NCBI GenBank assembly: GCA_034431435.1
Contig: DAOUDG010000016.1
Span: 124,001 to 188,000 of the forward strand
Direction: 5' to 3'
Origin: JAHCIE01 sp034431435
GTDB lineage: Bacteria; Chloroflexota; Anaerolineae; Epilineales; JAHCIE01
DNA: 64,000 nt
The notes beneath the pieces are model-generated. The model had not been told where the DNA came from and made no database searches. It was given only the letters and a program-made list of their open reading frames with translations. A program made the position numbers and the translations under genes. Within the stretch, counting starts at the first letter, position 1. Each line of letters begins with the position of its first letter. Of the stretch, positions 1-8,566 are shown piece by piece.

Positions 1-1830
1 GCCCGGCAGACGCCTTCGCTGTGCGCCCTGGCCGCCCTCAGCATCGACCGGCGCGACTACGAGCGGGCAGAAACGCTGTGTCAGGAGGCCCTTAGCCTGA
101 GCCGGGAGCGCCGCGACCGCCGCGCCACGGCCTACGCCCTCCTCCATCTCGGTCGGCTGCGTCATGCCTGCTGCGACTACCGCGCGGCGACTGCCCTGTT
201 CGACGAGGCCGTCGCAGCCTACCGGGTATTGGGCGACGCGCGGGGGCTGGCTCTGGCCTTGAGCGCGCACGCCGCCACGGCGAGCGTCCAGGGTCGCCGC
301 GACGAAGCGCGGACGCTCGCTGACGAGGCGCTCGGCTTGCGGCGCGAGCTTCACGACGAGATGGGCATCGCCGCCTCCCTTGCCGATCTGGGCGCGCTGG
401 CGCGAGACAGCGGCCACCTGGATCACGCCGCCGAGTTGCTGCACGATAGCCTGACGCGCTACCGCCACCTCCGCGCGCGAGGGGGCGTCGCCCGCGTGCT
501 GGCCGACCTGGCGCTATTGGCTGTCTACCAGGACAACCCTGCCCACGCACGGATGACCTGCGCCGAGAGCCTGACCCTCTACGAGGAACTGGGCGCCAGC
601 GACGGCATCGCCACGGCGCTCAGCATCCAGGCGCTCGTCACGCTCCATGACGGCGATAGCCCGCGCGCTCTGGCCCTGGCCCACAGGGCGCTAGAGATGC
701 GCCGCAGCCAGCGCGATCAGCACGGCATCGCCGAGTGCCTCGACATCGCGGCCGCCATTTACGCCACGACCGGCCCCCTGGAGCATGCGCCCCGGCTAGA
801 GGGCATCGCCGCCGCCTTGCGCGAGACCATCGGCGCGCCCCGCCCACCGGCCTTCGACGCCGATCTGCGGTGTCGCCTGTCCCCGGCGGTTTGTGGCCTG
901 GGCGCAGAGCCGTATGAGGCTCTCCGCCACCAGGCGCACAGCGCCCCCTTCGAGGAACTCGACCGGTTGGCGTGCACGGAGCCGGCGCTCGCGGTTCCCG
1001 ACCAGCGCGCCACGCGGCCGTCACCTGTCGTGGCGGTGGCCGCGCCGCCAGCCGCCGACTCCGGCCCCGATCTGCGCGTGCTGGCCCTCGGCCAGAGCAA
1101 GGTCTATCGTGACGAGCGACTGCTGTCCACCGCCGACTGGACCTACGCCAAGCCGCGTGAGATGCTTTTCTTCCTGCTGTCGCACCCACCGCGCACCAAG
1201 GAGCAAATCGGCGTGATGCTGTGGCCGGACGCATCGCCCAATCAGCTCCGCGCCGCGCTGCACCCGGCCCTGTATCATCTGCGGCGCACCCTGGGCGACC
1301 GCCGGCGCGTCGTGACCCGCCAGGACAGCTACTCGTTCAACCGCGATATCCCCTACTACTTCGATGTTGACGAGTTTGAGTCCCTCGTGACGCAAGCCCG
1401 CCGCTACGCCGAGAAAGCCCCCAACCAGGCAATTGCGGACCTCAAGGCGGCAGTGGCCCTGTATCAGGGTGACTTCCTCGCCGACATGACGGTCACCAGT
1501 GAGTGGGCGCTCATCCGCCGCGAGGAACTGCGCCAGACCTTCCTGGAGGCCCTGCTCCTGCTCGGGCGATTGCTCCTCGAGGCGCAACGCTACACAGAAG
1601 CGGCGGATATCTATCGGCGCGCCATCGCCCAGGATAGCTACCTGGAGGTCGCTCATCGCGAGTTGATGCGCTGCTATCAGCTGCAAGGCGAGATCAGTCG
1701 CGCCCTCAAGCACTATCAGGGCCTTGTGGAGTACCTCCGCACGGAGATGGCATCGGTCCCCGCGCCCGAGACGACGGCCCTTTTCCAGCGCCTGGCCGCC
1801 CAGGTTGCGTATACATCTAGCGGCAAATAG
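1..1830 (+). CDS. SARP/BTAD-type transcriptional regulator with TPR region (5' end outside window)
   Basis: The reading frame is open from the first base, so the start lies upstream; 609 residues are visible. The first ~300 residues are Ala/Leu-rich helical repeats of TPR/MalT type, with recurring A-x-A-L-x-L-R pairs. A winged-helix segment follows (about residues 358-450, with the pattern PREMLFFLLSHPPRTKEQIG). A bacterial transcriptional activator domain (BTAD) made of TPR-like helices runs from ~459 to the end. Such proteins are DNA-binding activators of the AfsR/SARP/LuxR-LAL type, often with an NTPase or NB-ARC domain in the missing N-terminal part. The gene ends 0.7 kb before the glycan locus and points towards it, so it could regulate the locus, but nothing in the sequence proves this. 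Confidence 0.85.
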   Translation, partial: ARQTPSLCALAALSIDRRDYERAETLCQEALSLSRERRDRRATAYALLHLGRLRHACCDYRAATALFDEAVAAYRVLGDARGLALALSAHAATASVQGRRDEARTLADEALGLRRELHDEMGIAASLADLGALARDSGHLDHAAELLHDSLTRYRHLRARGGVARVLADLALLAVYQDNPAHARMTCAESLTLYEELGASDGIATALSIQALVTLHDGDSPRALALAHRALEMRRSQRDQHGIAECLDIAAAIYATTGPLEHAPRLEGIAAALRETIGAPRPPAFDADLRCRLSPAVCGLGAEPYEALRHQAHSAPFEELDRLACTEPALAVPDQRATRPSPVVAVAAPPAADSGPDLRVLALGQSKVYRDERLLSTADWTYAKPREMLFFLLSHPPRTKEQIGVMLWPDASPNQLRAALHPALYHLRRTLGDRRRVVTRQDSYSFNRDIPYYFDVDEFESLVTQARRYAEKAPNQAIADLKAAVALYQGDFLADMTVTSEWALIRREELRQTFLEALLLLGRLLLEAQRYTEAADIYRRAIAQDSYLEVAHRELMRCYQLQGEISRALKHYQGLVEYLRTEMASVPAPETTALFQRLAAQVAYTSSGK

Positions 1831-1900
1831 CCTGGTGGTCGTCCGAATGCAGTATCAGTTACGCAACATGGCTGTGAAGGCCTACTTCACGACCAAAATT

Positions 1901-1930
1901 CAAGCAGTTCCACAAGCAGTTCCGCAAGCG
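1901..1930 (+). repeat. Short tandem repeat, 12-bp unit
   Basis: Two copies of CAAGCAGTTCCR (1901-1912 and 1913-1924) are followed by a partial third (CAAGCG). The repeat lies just after the regulator gene in locally less GC-rich DNA. Its function is unknown. Confidence 0.6.
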
Positions 1931-2369
1931 GCAGGCATTACACTAAAAATTGAGTAGACGGTTCTTGTGTCTACCCAGAGGATGACCGCACCAGCGTTGG
2001 TGCATACGTTGGGCCAGGACTGCCGGCGGGGGGTCGGTGGTACGCCTGAGTATAGGTGGTCCTGTGGGACACAAGCCCTCGGTCAATGGCGACCGCGGTC
2101 TCCAAATTCGGGATAACGTCGGACTTCACGCACCTCACACTCCCGAGCCTATTCCCCCCTTACCGCTGGCTCCTGCCCATGTCGGCGTAACTGAGCCTCA
2201 GTCGCCTGGTCTTGACGGCACGTCTGGATCGATGCCGTGTTCCGTGTCCTCGTCGGAGCTATCCCGCGCGGGCAGGGACGCCGGCGTCACGTTGGTCGCT
2301 GTTCCCAGCGCCCACAACGAGCGTCGTGCGCTCGCCCATAGGTGGTACGCTCAGTGCGGCATAGTCATG

Positions 2370-2473
2370 CACGCATGGGCGGAGCCTACCCGTCGCCCGC
2401 GACACTCTGTATATCCTCGGCAGTTCCTGCCCCGTTCGGTCCCCAACCGGCACGGATGGGCGGAGCCTGCCCA
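2370..2473 (+). repeat. Leader direct repeat with hairpin potential
   Basis: The 22-bp sequences at 2370-2391 and 2451-2472 differ at only two positions and share ATGGGCGGAGCCT. The second copy can fold as a five-pair hairpin (TGGGC 2457-2461 with GCCCA 2469-2473, loop GGAGCCT). The first copy folds less well, with a GGG/CCC stem. The repeats lie 80-180 nt before the antiterminator-like gene. They may be a recognition element for it, or simply a small duplication. Confidence 0.5.
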
Positions 2474-2553
2474 ACGGCCCTAGTCGCCTCTCTCTCCGCC
2501 CTGGCCCACAGCATTCCGGTTCCCTTTCACGACTAGCGAGGATGGAAGACCTT

Positions 2554-3081
2554 ATGGCTATGCCTGCTTTCGCACCCACCAACTCAGTTGACGTGCCTAC
2601 CTGGTACGCACTTCACACCAAGCCCCACGCTGAGCAGCAGGTGACGACGGCGTTGCAGGCGCGCGGCTTCGAGGCCTATCTGCCCACGATTCCCGTCTGG
2701 CGCGCCCGGCGCCGCCGAACCGAGGCCGAGCCGTTCTTCGCCTGCTACAGCTTCGTGCGGGTCGCCCTCTCGACCGTGGGCCTGTCGGCTATCACCTGGG
2801 TCCCCGGCCTCCGCGCAGTCGTCAGCAGCGAGGGTCACCCCATCCCCATCGCCCCGACTGTCATTGACACGATCCAGCGCCACCTGGGCGACCTGCCGGT
2901 GACCGGGCCGCGCCGCCTGGAGCCTGGCGATCGCGTCGAGATTACCGCTGGCCCGCTGCAAGACCTGGAGGGCATCTTCCAGGGCCACCTGTCGAGTGTC
3001 GAGCGCGCCCAGGTACTGGTCAACGTTTTGGGGCGAATGACCCGTGTCGAGATTCGGGAGAACTGGCTCAGGAGGATCTGA
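2554..3081 (+). CDS. NusG-family specialised antiterminator (RfaH/LoaP/UpxY-like)
   Basis: A 175-residue NusG-like protein. The N-terminal NGN domain begins WYALHTKPHAEQQV and contains the usual aromatic-rich region (FACYSFVRV, ITWVPGLRAVV). A KOW domain follows, around PGDRVEITAGPLQDLEGIF. Specialised NusG paralogues at the head of polysaccharide or antibiotic operons (RfaH, LoaP, UpxY) travel with RNA polymerase and suppress termination in long operons. Its position as first gene of a 51-kb co-directional glycan locus supports that role. I chose ATG 2554 because GGAAG (2544-2548) is well spaced; ATG 2542 in the same frame is possible. It overlaps nothing and ends one base before the next start. 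Confidence 0.88.
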   Translation: MAMPAFAPTNSVDVPTWYALHTKPHAEQQVTTALQARGFEAYLPTIPVWRARRRRTEAEPFFACYSFVRVALSTVGLSAITWVPGLRAVVSSEGHPIPIAPTVIDTIQRHLGDLPVTGPRRLEPGDRVEITAGPLQDLEGIFQGHLSSVERAQVLVNVLGRMTRVEIRENWLRRI

Positions 3082-3082
3082 G

Positions 3083-4156
3083 ATGCTCATCGCACGAGCG
3101 CCGGTCCGCATCAGCCTCGGCGGTGGCGGAACTGACCTGGCCGCCTACTATCGCCCCTACGGGGGTATGGTCATCAGCGCGGCCATCGACAAGTACTTCT
3201 ATACCTTCATCTCGCGCGGCGCGCAGGACGAGGGGGTGCAGGTCATCTCCTCCGACTATCGAACGTTCTACCGCCACGACCCGCGCCAGCCCTTCTTCTG
3301 GGACGGCAACCTGCAGCTGCCGCGCGCCATCCTGCACCACTTCGGCGTCGAGCGTGAGTACAACGTGTTCCTGGCGTCCGAAGTCCCGCCCGGCACCGGC
3401 CTCGGCTCGTCGGGCAGCGTGGCCGTCACCCTCGTGCGCGCCCTGAGTACCCTGGCCGACATCCCCATGTCGCGACAGGAAATTGCCGAGACCGCCGCGT
3501 ACATCGAGGTCGAGAAGATGGGCATGCCGGTCGGTAAGCAAGATCAGTACATCGCCGCCTTCGGCGGCGTAAAGGTGATCACCTTTAGCGCCGACGGCGT
3601 CACCGTCGAGCCGTTGCGCCTCGATGACGCCACGCTGGGACGCCTGGAGAGCCGTCTCATCCTGTTCTTCACCGGCAGTAGCCGCGAGTCATCCAACATC
3701 CTGGAGCATCAGAAGCAGGCAAGCGAGAAGCGTGATCCCGTCGTCATCGACGCCTTGCACACGATCAAGGCGCTGGCCCACGACATGCGCAGCTTCCTGG
3801 AACTGGGCGACCTGGACGGTTTCGGCCAACTGCTGGACGAGTCGTGGCGCGAGAAGAAGAAACTCGCCCCGAACGTCTCCTCGTCGGGCATCGACCGCTG
3901 GTATGCGCTGGCTCGTCAGCACGGCGCGATTGGCGGCAAGGTGACCGGCGCGGGCGGTGGCGGCTTCCTGATGCTCTACTGCCCCATCGATCGCCAGGCC
4001 GCCGTCACTCAAGCCCTCGAAGCCGATGGCCTCGTTCGCATGAACTTCCGCTTCGACTTCCAGGGCGCAACCGTCCTCCTAAACACCCTATCACGTACGA
4101 ACGGAGTCCAGACGCAGCCCTCATGGGCGACGGCGCGTAGCGCCGCCCTCCGATAG
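3083..4156 (+). CDS. hddA: GHMP kinase, D-glycero-D-manno-heptose 7-phosphate kinase-like
   Basis: A 357-residue GHMP-superfamily kinase. The N-terminus reads RAPVRISLGGGGTDLAAYY, typical of HddA-like sugar kinases. The ATP-binding GHMP motif PPGTGLGSSGS lies near residue 102, and the C-terminal glycine motif GGKVTGAGGGGF near 284. HddA phosphorylates heptose 7-phosphate at C1 in the GDP-heptose route. The next gene is a GmhB-like phosphatase and gmhA lies at the far end of the locus, which supports the heptose assignment; a fuco- or galactokinase-like role is the alternative. ATG 3083 follows a strong AGGAGG one base after the previous stop. Longer in-frame starts (3044) would overlap the NusG-like gene. 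Confidence 0.82.
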   Translation: MLIARAPVRISLGGGGTDLAAYYRPYGGMVISAAIDKYFYTFISRGAQDEGVQVISSDYRTFYRHDPRQPFFWDGNLQLPRAILHHFGVEREYNVFLASEVPPGTGLGSSGSVAVTLVRALSTLADIPMSRQEIAETAAYIEVEKMGMPVGKQDQYIAAFGGVKVITFSADGVTVEPLRLDDATLGRLESRLILFFTGSSRESSNILEHQKQASEKRDPVVIDALHTIKALAHDMRSFLELGDLDGFGQLLDESWREKKKLAPNVSSSGIDRWYALARQHGAIGGKVTGAGGGGFLMLYCPIDRQAAVTQALEADGLVRMNFRFDFQGATVLLNTLSRTNGVQTQPSWATARSAALR

Positions 4157-4176
4157 TCCCCCCTAAGGAGGTGTTC

Positions 4177-4827
4177 GTGAGAGTCGTATTTCTCGATCGC
4201 GATGGCGTCATCAACGAGAACCGCCCCGATCACGTCAAGGCGTGGTCAGAGTTCCAGTTCCTGCCGGGTGCGCTCGACGCTCTGCGTCTCCTGCGCGAGG
4301 CGGGCTGGCGGGCCATCGTGGTCACTAACCAGGCCATCATTCACCGCAATGTCGTCCCGCGTGCCACCGTGGATGACATCAACCAGCGTATGCGCGAGAC
4401 CGTCGAGATTCACGGCGGCCGCATCGATGCCGTGATGTGCTGCCCCCACCGGCCTGAAGAGAACTGCGACTGCCGCAAGCCGCGCCCTGGCCTGCTCCAA
4501 CAGGCCGCGACCCAATTCAACCTGCCGCTGGACCAGTGCTACATCATCGGCGACGCCTACAGCGACATTCAGGCCGGTCGCGCCGTCGGCTGCCGCACCA
4601 TCATGGTGAAGACGGGTCGGGGCTTGCAGCAGATGATGACCGCGCCGCCCTTGTCCCTGCGGCCCCATCAAGTGGCGAGCGACCTCGCCGACGCCGCCAC
4701 GTGGATGGTCCGCGCTGAGCGTCGTCGCCTGCTCTTGCGTGTCTCCGACTCGGGCCTGCCCATTGGTGTGCCTGCCATCACCCCGCCCACCCTCTTTCCG
4801 TGGTCAAGCAACTCCGCCTCTACATGA
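4177..4827 (+). CDS. gmhB: HAD phosphatase, D-glycero-D-manno-heptose 1,7-bisphosphate phosphatase-like
   Basis: A 216-residue HAD enzyme. Motif I is DRDGVIN at residues 7-13, with the nucleophile and acid/base aspartates at 7 and 9. A GmhB/HisB-type zinc site follows: Cys88/Cys89, His91, Cys97 and Cys99, in CCPHRPEENCDCRKP. The last motif is GDAYSDIQAGRAVGC. GmhB removes the C7 phosphate from heptose bisphosphate made by the kinase upstream. I chose GTG 4177 because AGGAGG ends five bases before it; GTG 4171 lies inside that ribosome-binding site. The stop overlaps the next ATG by four bases (ATGA), suggesting translational coupling. The C-terminal ~35 residues exceed the usual family length. 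Confidence 0.85.
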   Translation: MRVVFLDRDGVINENRPDHVKAWSEFQFLPGALDALRLLREAGWRAIVVTNQAIIHRNVVPRATVDDINQRMRETVEIHGGRIDAVMCCPHRPEENCDCRKPRPGLLQQAATQFNLPLDQCYIIGDAYSDIQAGRAVGCRTIMVKTGRGLQQMMTAPPLSLRPHQVASDLADAATWMVRAERRRLLLRVSDSGLPIGVPAITPPTLFPWSSNSAST

Positions 4828-5543
4828 TGCGGCAGGCGGCCAGCCTGCGCTACTATCTCATCGAACAGACGATCATGACGCTCTTCGGGTGGATGCCGAC
4901 CATCGTCGGCATCGGCCTGCGGAGCGTCGTGTATCGCCTGATTCTGCGCATGGACGGCACGGCCGCCATCGAGAACGGGGTGCGGCTGCGCTTCGCCAGC
5001 AACATCCGCCTGGGCCACGGCGCGTACCTTGACCACGGTGTCTACCTGCACGCCTGCCCCAACGGCATCAGCATCGGCCCCAACAGCCTGGTGATGCATG
5101 GCTCCGTGCTGCACGTCTACAACTTCCGCCACATGCCCCATTCTGGCATCCACATTGGCCGCGATAGCTTGATCGGCGAGTACAACGTGCTGCGCGGCCA
5201 GGGTGGCGTCACGATCGGCGATCGGGTCTATACCTCACCGCTCGTCCAGATGCTGGCGGTAAATCACCTCTTCGACGACCCCACGCGACCCTTCGTCAGT
5301 CAAGGCATCACGGCCCAGGGCATCGTGGTGGAGGATGACGTCTGGATTGGCGGCGGCGCCATCATCACCGACGGCGTGCGCATCGGCCGCGGCTCAGTGG
5401 TGGCGGCCGGCGCCGTCGTGACGAAGGATGTGCCGCCTCACACCGTCGTCGCCGGCGTTCCCGCCCGTATCGTTCGCCATATCGTCGCCAACGGCGCGCA
5501 GTCACGCGCCGAGACTGTGTATTACTCTCAGGGGGACGCATGA
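4824..5543 (+). CDS. Left-handed beta-helix acyltransferase (WbbJ/maltose acetyltransferase-like)
   Basis: A 239-residue hexapeptide-repeat acyltransferase. Repeats of the I-G-x-x-x-x type run from about residue 75 to the end (IGPNSLVMHGS, IGRDSLIGEY, IGDRVYTSP, VWIGGGAIITDGVRIG). The usual loop NHLFDDPTRP carries the likely catalytic His, and the C-terminus has the standard AGVPARIVR end. Such enzymes O-acetylate sugars from acetyl-CoA in glycan loci. ATG 4824 gives an ATGA overlap with the gene upstream; GTG 4800 is an alternative. The N-terminal ~40 residues are hydrophobic and could associate with the membrane. The acceptor sugar cannot be deduced. Confidence 0.85.
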   Translation: MMRQAASLRYYLIEQTIMTLFGWMPTIVGIGLRSVVYRLILRMDGTAAIENGVRLRFASNIRLGHGAYLDHGVYLHACPNGISIGPNSLVMHGSVLHVYNFRHMPHSGIHIGRDSLIGEYNVLRGQGGVTIGDRVYTSPLVQMLAVNHLFDDPTRPFVSQGITAQGIVVEDDVWIGGGAIITDGVRIGRGSVVAAGAVVTKDVPPHTVVAGVPARIVRHIVANGAQSRAETVYYSQGDA

Positions 5544-6814
5544 CTGTAGACGCCGCGCTTCGACCCATCGACTTCGCCCGGCCCGCCGTCGCCGCGCCGC
5601 TGCTACCGCCGGTCACGCTGTCGGTGGTGATCCCCGCGCTCAACGAGGAAGACGGCATCGCCGACATCGTCCACCGCATCCAGGCCGTCGCGCCTGCCTT
5701 GCGCGAGGTGGGCGTCGAGCATCTCGAAGTTATCGTCGTGGACGACGGTTCCACCGACCGGACCGCTGAGATTGTGCAGAGTATACCCGGCGCGCGCCTG
5801 GTCCGCCATCCCGTCAATCGCGGCTATGGTGCGGCCATCAAGACCGGCTTCCTCGCCGCGCATGGCGAGTTGCTCGCCTTCACCGACGCCGACGGGACGT
5901 ACCCACCCGAGCGTTTCCCCAGCCTGTGCCAGGCCGCGCTCGTCGATGGGGCGGACGTGGCCGTGGGGTCGCGCCGCTCTGGGGCCGAGAGTCACATGCC
6001 GATGGTGCGGCAGGTGGGCAACTTCATCTGGTCCAACCTGGTCAGCGTCATCGGCAACCAGCGCGTGGCGGACCCCGCCAGTGGCATGCGCGTGGTGCGC
6101 CGCGACGCGCTGGCGCAGCTGTACCCGCTGCCCGATGGCCTCAACTTTACCCCGGTGATGAGTACGCGCTCGGTCCACGAGGGCCTCAAGGTGGTCGAGA
6201 TTCCCATCGCCTACAGCGAGCGCGTCGGTCGCTCCAAGCTCAGCGTGGTCAGGGACGGGACGCGCTTCCTCAAGACCATTCTCTGGACCTCGCTGGAGTA
6301 TAACCCAGCGCGCCTGCTGGGCATGGTGGGGCTGGCCTGCCTTGTCGTGGCCGCCATCCTGGCGGCCGGCCTTGTCGCGCTGCGCGCCCAGGGCGTCACG
6401 CAGCTTGGACCGTGGGGCGTGTTCTGCCTGTTCACGGCGATGGTGCTCAGCTTCGTCGGCGTGAGCACGTTCTCCCTCGGCGCGACCTTCAACTATCTCG
6501 TGTCGCTCTTCCGCAAGGAGCCGGTGCGGGTGGGCCTCTTTGGGCGACCCGTCTTCAAGACGCCGCTGGATCGCCACTTCTGGTGGATGGGGCTACTGGC
6601 GGGGGCGTTGGGCGCTGCCCTCGCCGTGGTGGCTCTGGTCCTGGGTCTCCAGGGCTGGGAGATTTCGCGCTCATGGTTCTGGATGCTGACCAGCGCTTTC
6701 CTGGCGCTGATCGGTTTGCAACTGTTCATCTCGTGGATTCTGATGCGCGTGCTAGAGGCGCTGAGCGAGCGCGAGGTGCGTATCAGCCAGGAAATGGCCC
6801 GCGCCACGCCGTAG
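5540..6814 (+). CDS. GT2 glycosyltransferase with C-terminal membrane segments (DPM1/GtrB-like)
   Basis: A 424-residue protein. The N-terminal GT-A domain has VVIPALNEEDGI, EVIVVDDGSTDRT and FTDADGTYPPERF (the metal-binding DxD). The C-terminal ~170 residues contain four to five hydrophobic segments. This is the arrangement of polyprenyl-phosphate mannose/glucose synthases, which load a sugar onto a lipid phosphate at the inner face of the membrane. The product could feed the GT-C enzymes later in the locus (16443, 18059, 42391). The ATG overlaps the previous stop by four bases (ATGA) after GGGGGA. Confidence 0.85.
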   Translation: MTVDAALRPIDFARPAVAAPLLPPVTLSVVIPALNEEDGIADIVHRIQAVAPALREVGVEHLEVIVVDDGSTDRTAEIVQSIPGARLVRHPVNRGYGAAIKTGFLAAHGELLAFTDADGTYPPERFPSLCQAALVDGADVAVGSRRSGAESHMPMVRQVGNFIWSNLVSVIGNQRVADPASGMRVVRRDALAQLYPLPDGLNFTPVMSTRSVHEGLKVVEIPIAYSERVGRSKLSVVRDGTRFLKTILWTSLEYNPARLLGMVGLACLVVAAILAAGLVALRAQGVTQLGPWGVFCLFTAMVLSFVGVSTFSLGATFNYLVSLFRKEPVRVGLFGRPVFKTPLDRHFWWMGLLAGALGAALAVVALVLGLQGWEISRSWFWMLTSAFLALIGLQLFISWILMRVLEALSEREVRISQEMARATP

Positions 6815-6853
6815 ACATCGGTCAGCGTTGCGATAGACGATCGAGGAGGGGGC

Positions 6854-8530
6854 ATGGCAGTTACCCACAATGGCATCAAGCCCGAGGACATCAAGACTCG
6901 GGACGAGCTACGTCACAACCTGGGCACGCGCCCTGTCAAAGCGCCGCGTCCGCCCGACTTTCCCGACGCGGGCGCGGCGGTACGCGACCTGACCCACACG
7001 CGGCCCTCGACGGCCGTCGATGTGCTGCTGGTCAATCCCCCGTCCCCCGACGGCGGCATCTGGATTCGCACCCAGCACCGCGTCGGGCGACGCAGCCGCG
7101 AGGAGATGGTGTGGCCACAATGCTCCCTGGCGCAGCACGCCGCGATGCTGCACCCGGAGTACAGCATCGCCATCGTCGACTGCATCGCCGAGCGCATGTC
7201 GTGGCAGGACTTCGAGACGCTGCTGCGCGAAAAGGCGCCCAAGTACTACTTCACCCAGGTCACCGCGCCCACCCTGACCAACGACATGTACGGGGTCATG
7301 CTCGCCAAGAGCCTGGGCGCGATCACGATGGCCTTTGGCACGCATGTCACCGCCATGCCCACCGAGACGATGCGCGACTTCCCGGCGCTGGACTTCGTGA
7401 TTCGCGGCGAGCCGGAGCTGACCTTCCGCGAGCTAATCGACGTCCTCGAAGGCCGCGAGACCGACCGCGCCGAGTGGGTCCAGGCGATTCTGGAGAAGTC
7501 CGATCCGTGGTGGAAGCCCGTCGGCCATCATGGCCCGCAGAACGGAACCCCCATCGACCTGACGAACCTCAAGGGGCTGGTGTGGCGCAAGGATGGCGTC
7601 ATCACCATGAACGCCACGCGCCCCTGGATCGCCAACCTGGACGATCTGCCCATTCCCCTCTACCACCTGCTGCCGCTGGACAAGTACCGTATGCCCTTGA
7701 TGAAGGGGCCGTTCGTGTTCATGGTCACCAGCCGCGGCTGCACGGCCGGCTGCAAGTACTGCATCAAGCACGTCACCTACCAGTGGTCGGTGCGCCTGCA
7801 CTCGCCAGAGCGCATCCTCCAGGAGATGTGGCTACTCCACGACCTGGGCATCCACAACATCCACATCTACGCCGACCTCTTCACCATCAACCGCGAGCAG
7901 GTGGTCCAGCTGTGTCAGCTGATCATCAAGGAGGGATTGAAGGTCAAGTGGACCTGCAATAGCCGCGTCGACTACGTGGACGAAGAGATGCTCAAGCTCA
8001 TGGGCCGTGCGGGCTGCTGGATGATCTCGTGGGGCATCGAAAGCGGTAACGAGGCCATCCTCAAGCGCGCCGCCAAGGGCGCCGATCCCAAGAAGGCGAA
8101 GCAGGCCCTGACCTGGGCGCGGCAGGCCGGCATCAAGAACTGGGGCTACTTCATCATCGGCCTGCCCGGCGAGACGGTCGAGACCATCCGCCAGACCATC
8201 GACTTTTCCAAGTCGCTGCCGCTGGAACTGGCGCTGTTCCACATTGCCGCCCCCTACCCCGGCACGCCCTTCTTCTTCGAGGTGGTCGAGAATGGCTGGT
8301 TCAAGCCCGGCACCAAGTGGGAGGAAGTCGATATGGACAAGGGCACCGTCCTCCAATACGACAACCTCTCCGCCGAGGACCTGATGTACTGGCAGAAACA
8401 GGCTTTCAAGGAGTGGGCCTTGCGGCCCGGCCCGGCCAAGACCTACGCCAGGATGCTGGTAAGTGATAGCGCCACCTTCAAGCGCGCCGTTCGTGTCGGG
8501 ATGGAACATCTCCAGTGGGTGCTGCGGTAG
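6854..8530 (+). CDS. B12-binding radical SAM protein
   Basis: A 558-residue class B-type radical SAM enzyme. The N-terminal cobalamin-binding-like region (about 55-190) reads VLLVNPPSPDGG and later DFVIRGEPELTFREL. The radical SAM core carries CxxxCxxC at Cys296, Cys300 and Cys303 (SRGCTAGCKYCIKH), followed by GIESGNEAILKRAAKG and IGLPGET. Relatives methylate or rearrange unactivated carbons on lipids, sugars or antibiotics. ATG 6854 follows GAGGAGGGGG. Its place between glycosyltransferases suggests modification of a glycan or lipid carrier, but the substrate is unknown. Confidence 0.85.
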   Translation: MAVTHNGIKPEDIKTRDELRHNLGTRPVKAPRPPDFPDAGAAVRDLTHTRPSTAVDVLLVNPPSPDGGIWIRTQHRVGRRSREEMVWPQCSLAQHAAMLHPEYSIAIVDCIAERMSWQDFETLLREKAPKYYFTQVTAPTLTNDMYGVMLAKSLGAITMAFGTHVTAMPTETMRDFPALDFVIRGEPELTFRELIDVLEGRETDRAEWVQAILEKSDPWWKPVGHHGPQNGTPIDLTNLKGLVWRKDGVITMNATRPWIANLDDLPIPLYHLLPLDKYRMPLMKGPFVFMVTSRGCTAGCKYCIKHVTYQWSVRLHSPERILQEMWLLHDLGIHNIHIYADLFTINREQVVQLCQLIIKEGLKVKWTCNSRVDYVDEEMLKLMGRAGCWMISWGIESGNEAILKRAAKGADPKKAKQALTWARQAGIKNWGYFIIGLPGETVETIRQTIDFSKSLPLELALFHIAAPYPGTPFFFEVVENGWFKPGTKWEEVDMDKGTVLQYDNLSAEDLMYWQKQAFKEWALRPGPAKTYARMLVSDSATFKRAVRVGMEHLQWVLR

Positions 8531-8566
8531 CGTTCGGATCGACTTGACTACGGGGGGGGTTCGTGG

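Larger units (their letters stand above)
1831..2553 (+). other. Gene-free leader upstream of the glycan locus
   Basis: About 720 bases lie between the regulator and the NusG-like gene. The open frames here (for example 2037-2483) translate to Pro/Arg/His-rich sequence without any family pattern, so I treat the region as non-coding. It holds a small tandem repeat (1901-1930), two weak hairpins (arms 1874-1879/1885-1890 and 1954-1959/1969-1974) and a direct repeat with hairpin potential (2370-2473). I see no convincing -35/-10 pair. A long untranslated leader ahead of an RfaH/LoaP-type gene would suit processive antitermination control, but this is inference. Confidence 0.5.

Noticed and set aside
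1724..1957. Small plus-strand frame over the regulator's end
   Set aside because: Mostly a shadow of the BTAD coding region in another frame; only the repeat-encoded tail is unique.
1954..1974. Hairpin after the regulator gene as a terminator
   Set aside because: Only six pairs with a nine-base loop, 124 bases past the stop and no U-tract; too weak to annotate as a terminator.
2037..2483. 148-codon open frame in the leader
   Set aside because: Low-complexity Pro/Arg/His-rich translation, no ribosome-binding site and no family resemblance; it simply crosses the direct repeats.
5603..6577. 324-codon minus-strand frame
   Set aside because: Antisense of the DPM1-like GT2 gene; His/Arg/Glu-rich shadow composition.
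6412..7962. 516-codon plus-strand frame across two genes
   Set aside because: Overlaps the GT2 end and the radical SAM gene in another frame; Arg/Pro/His-rich and without motifs, while the radical SAM frame has clear ones.
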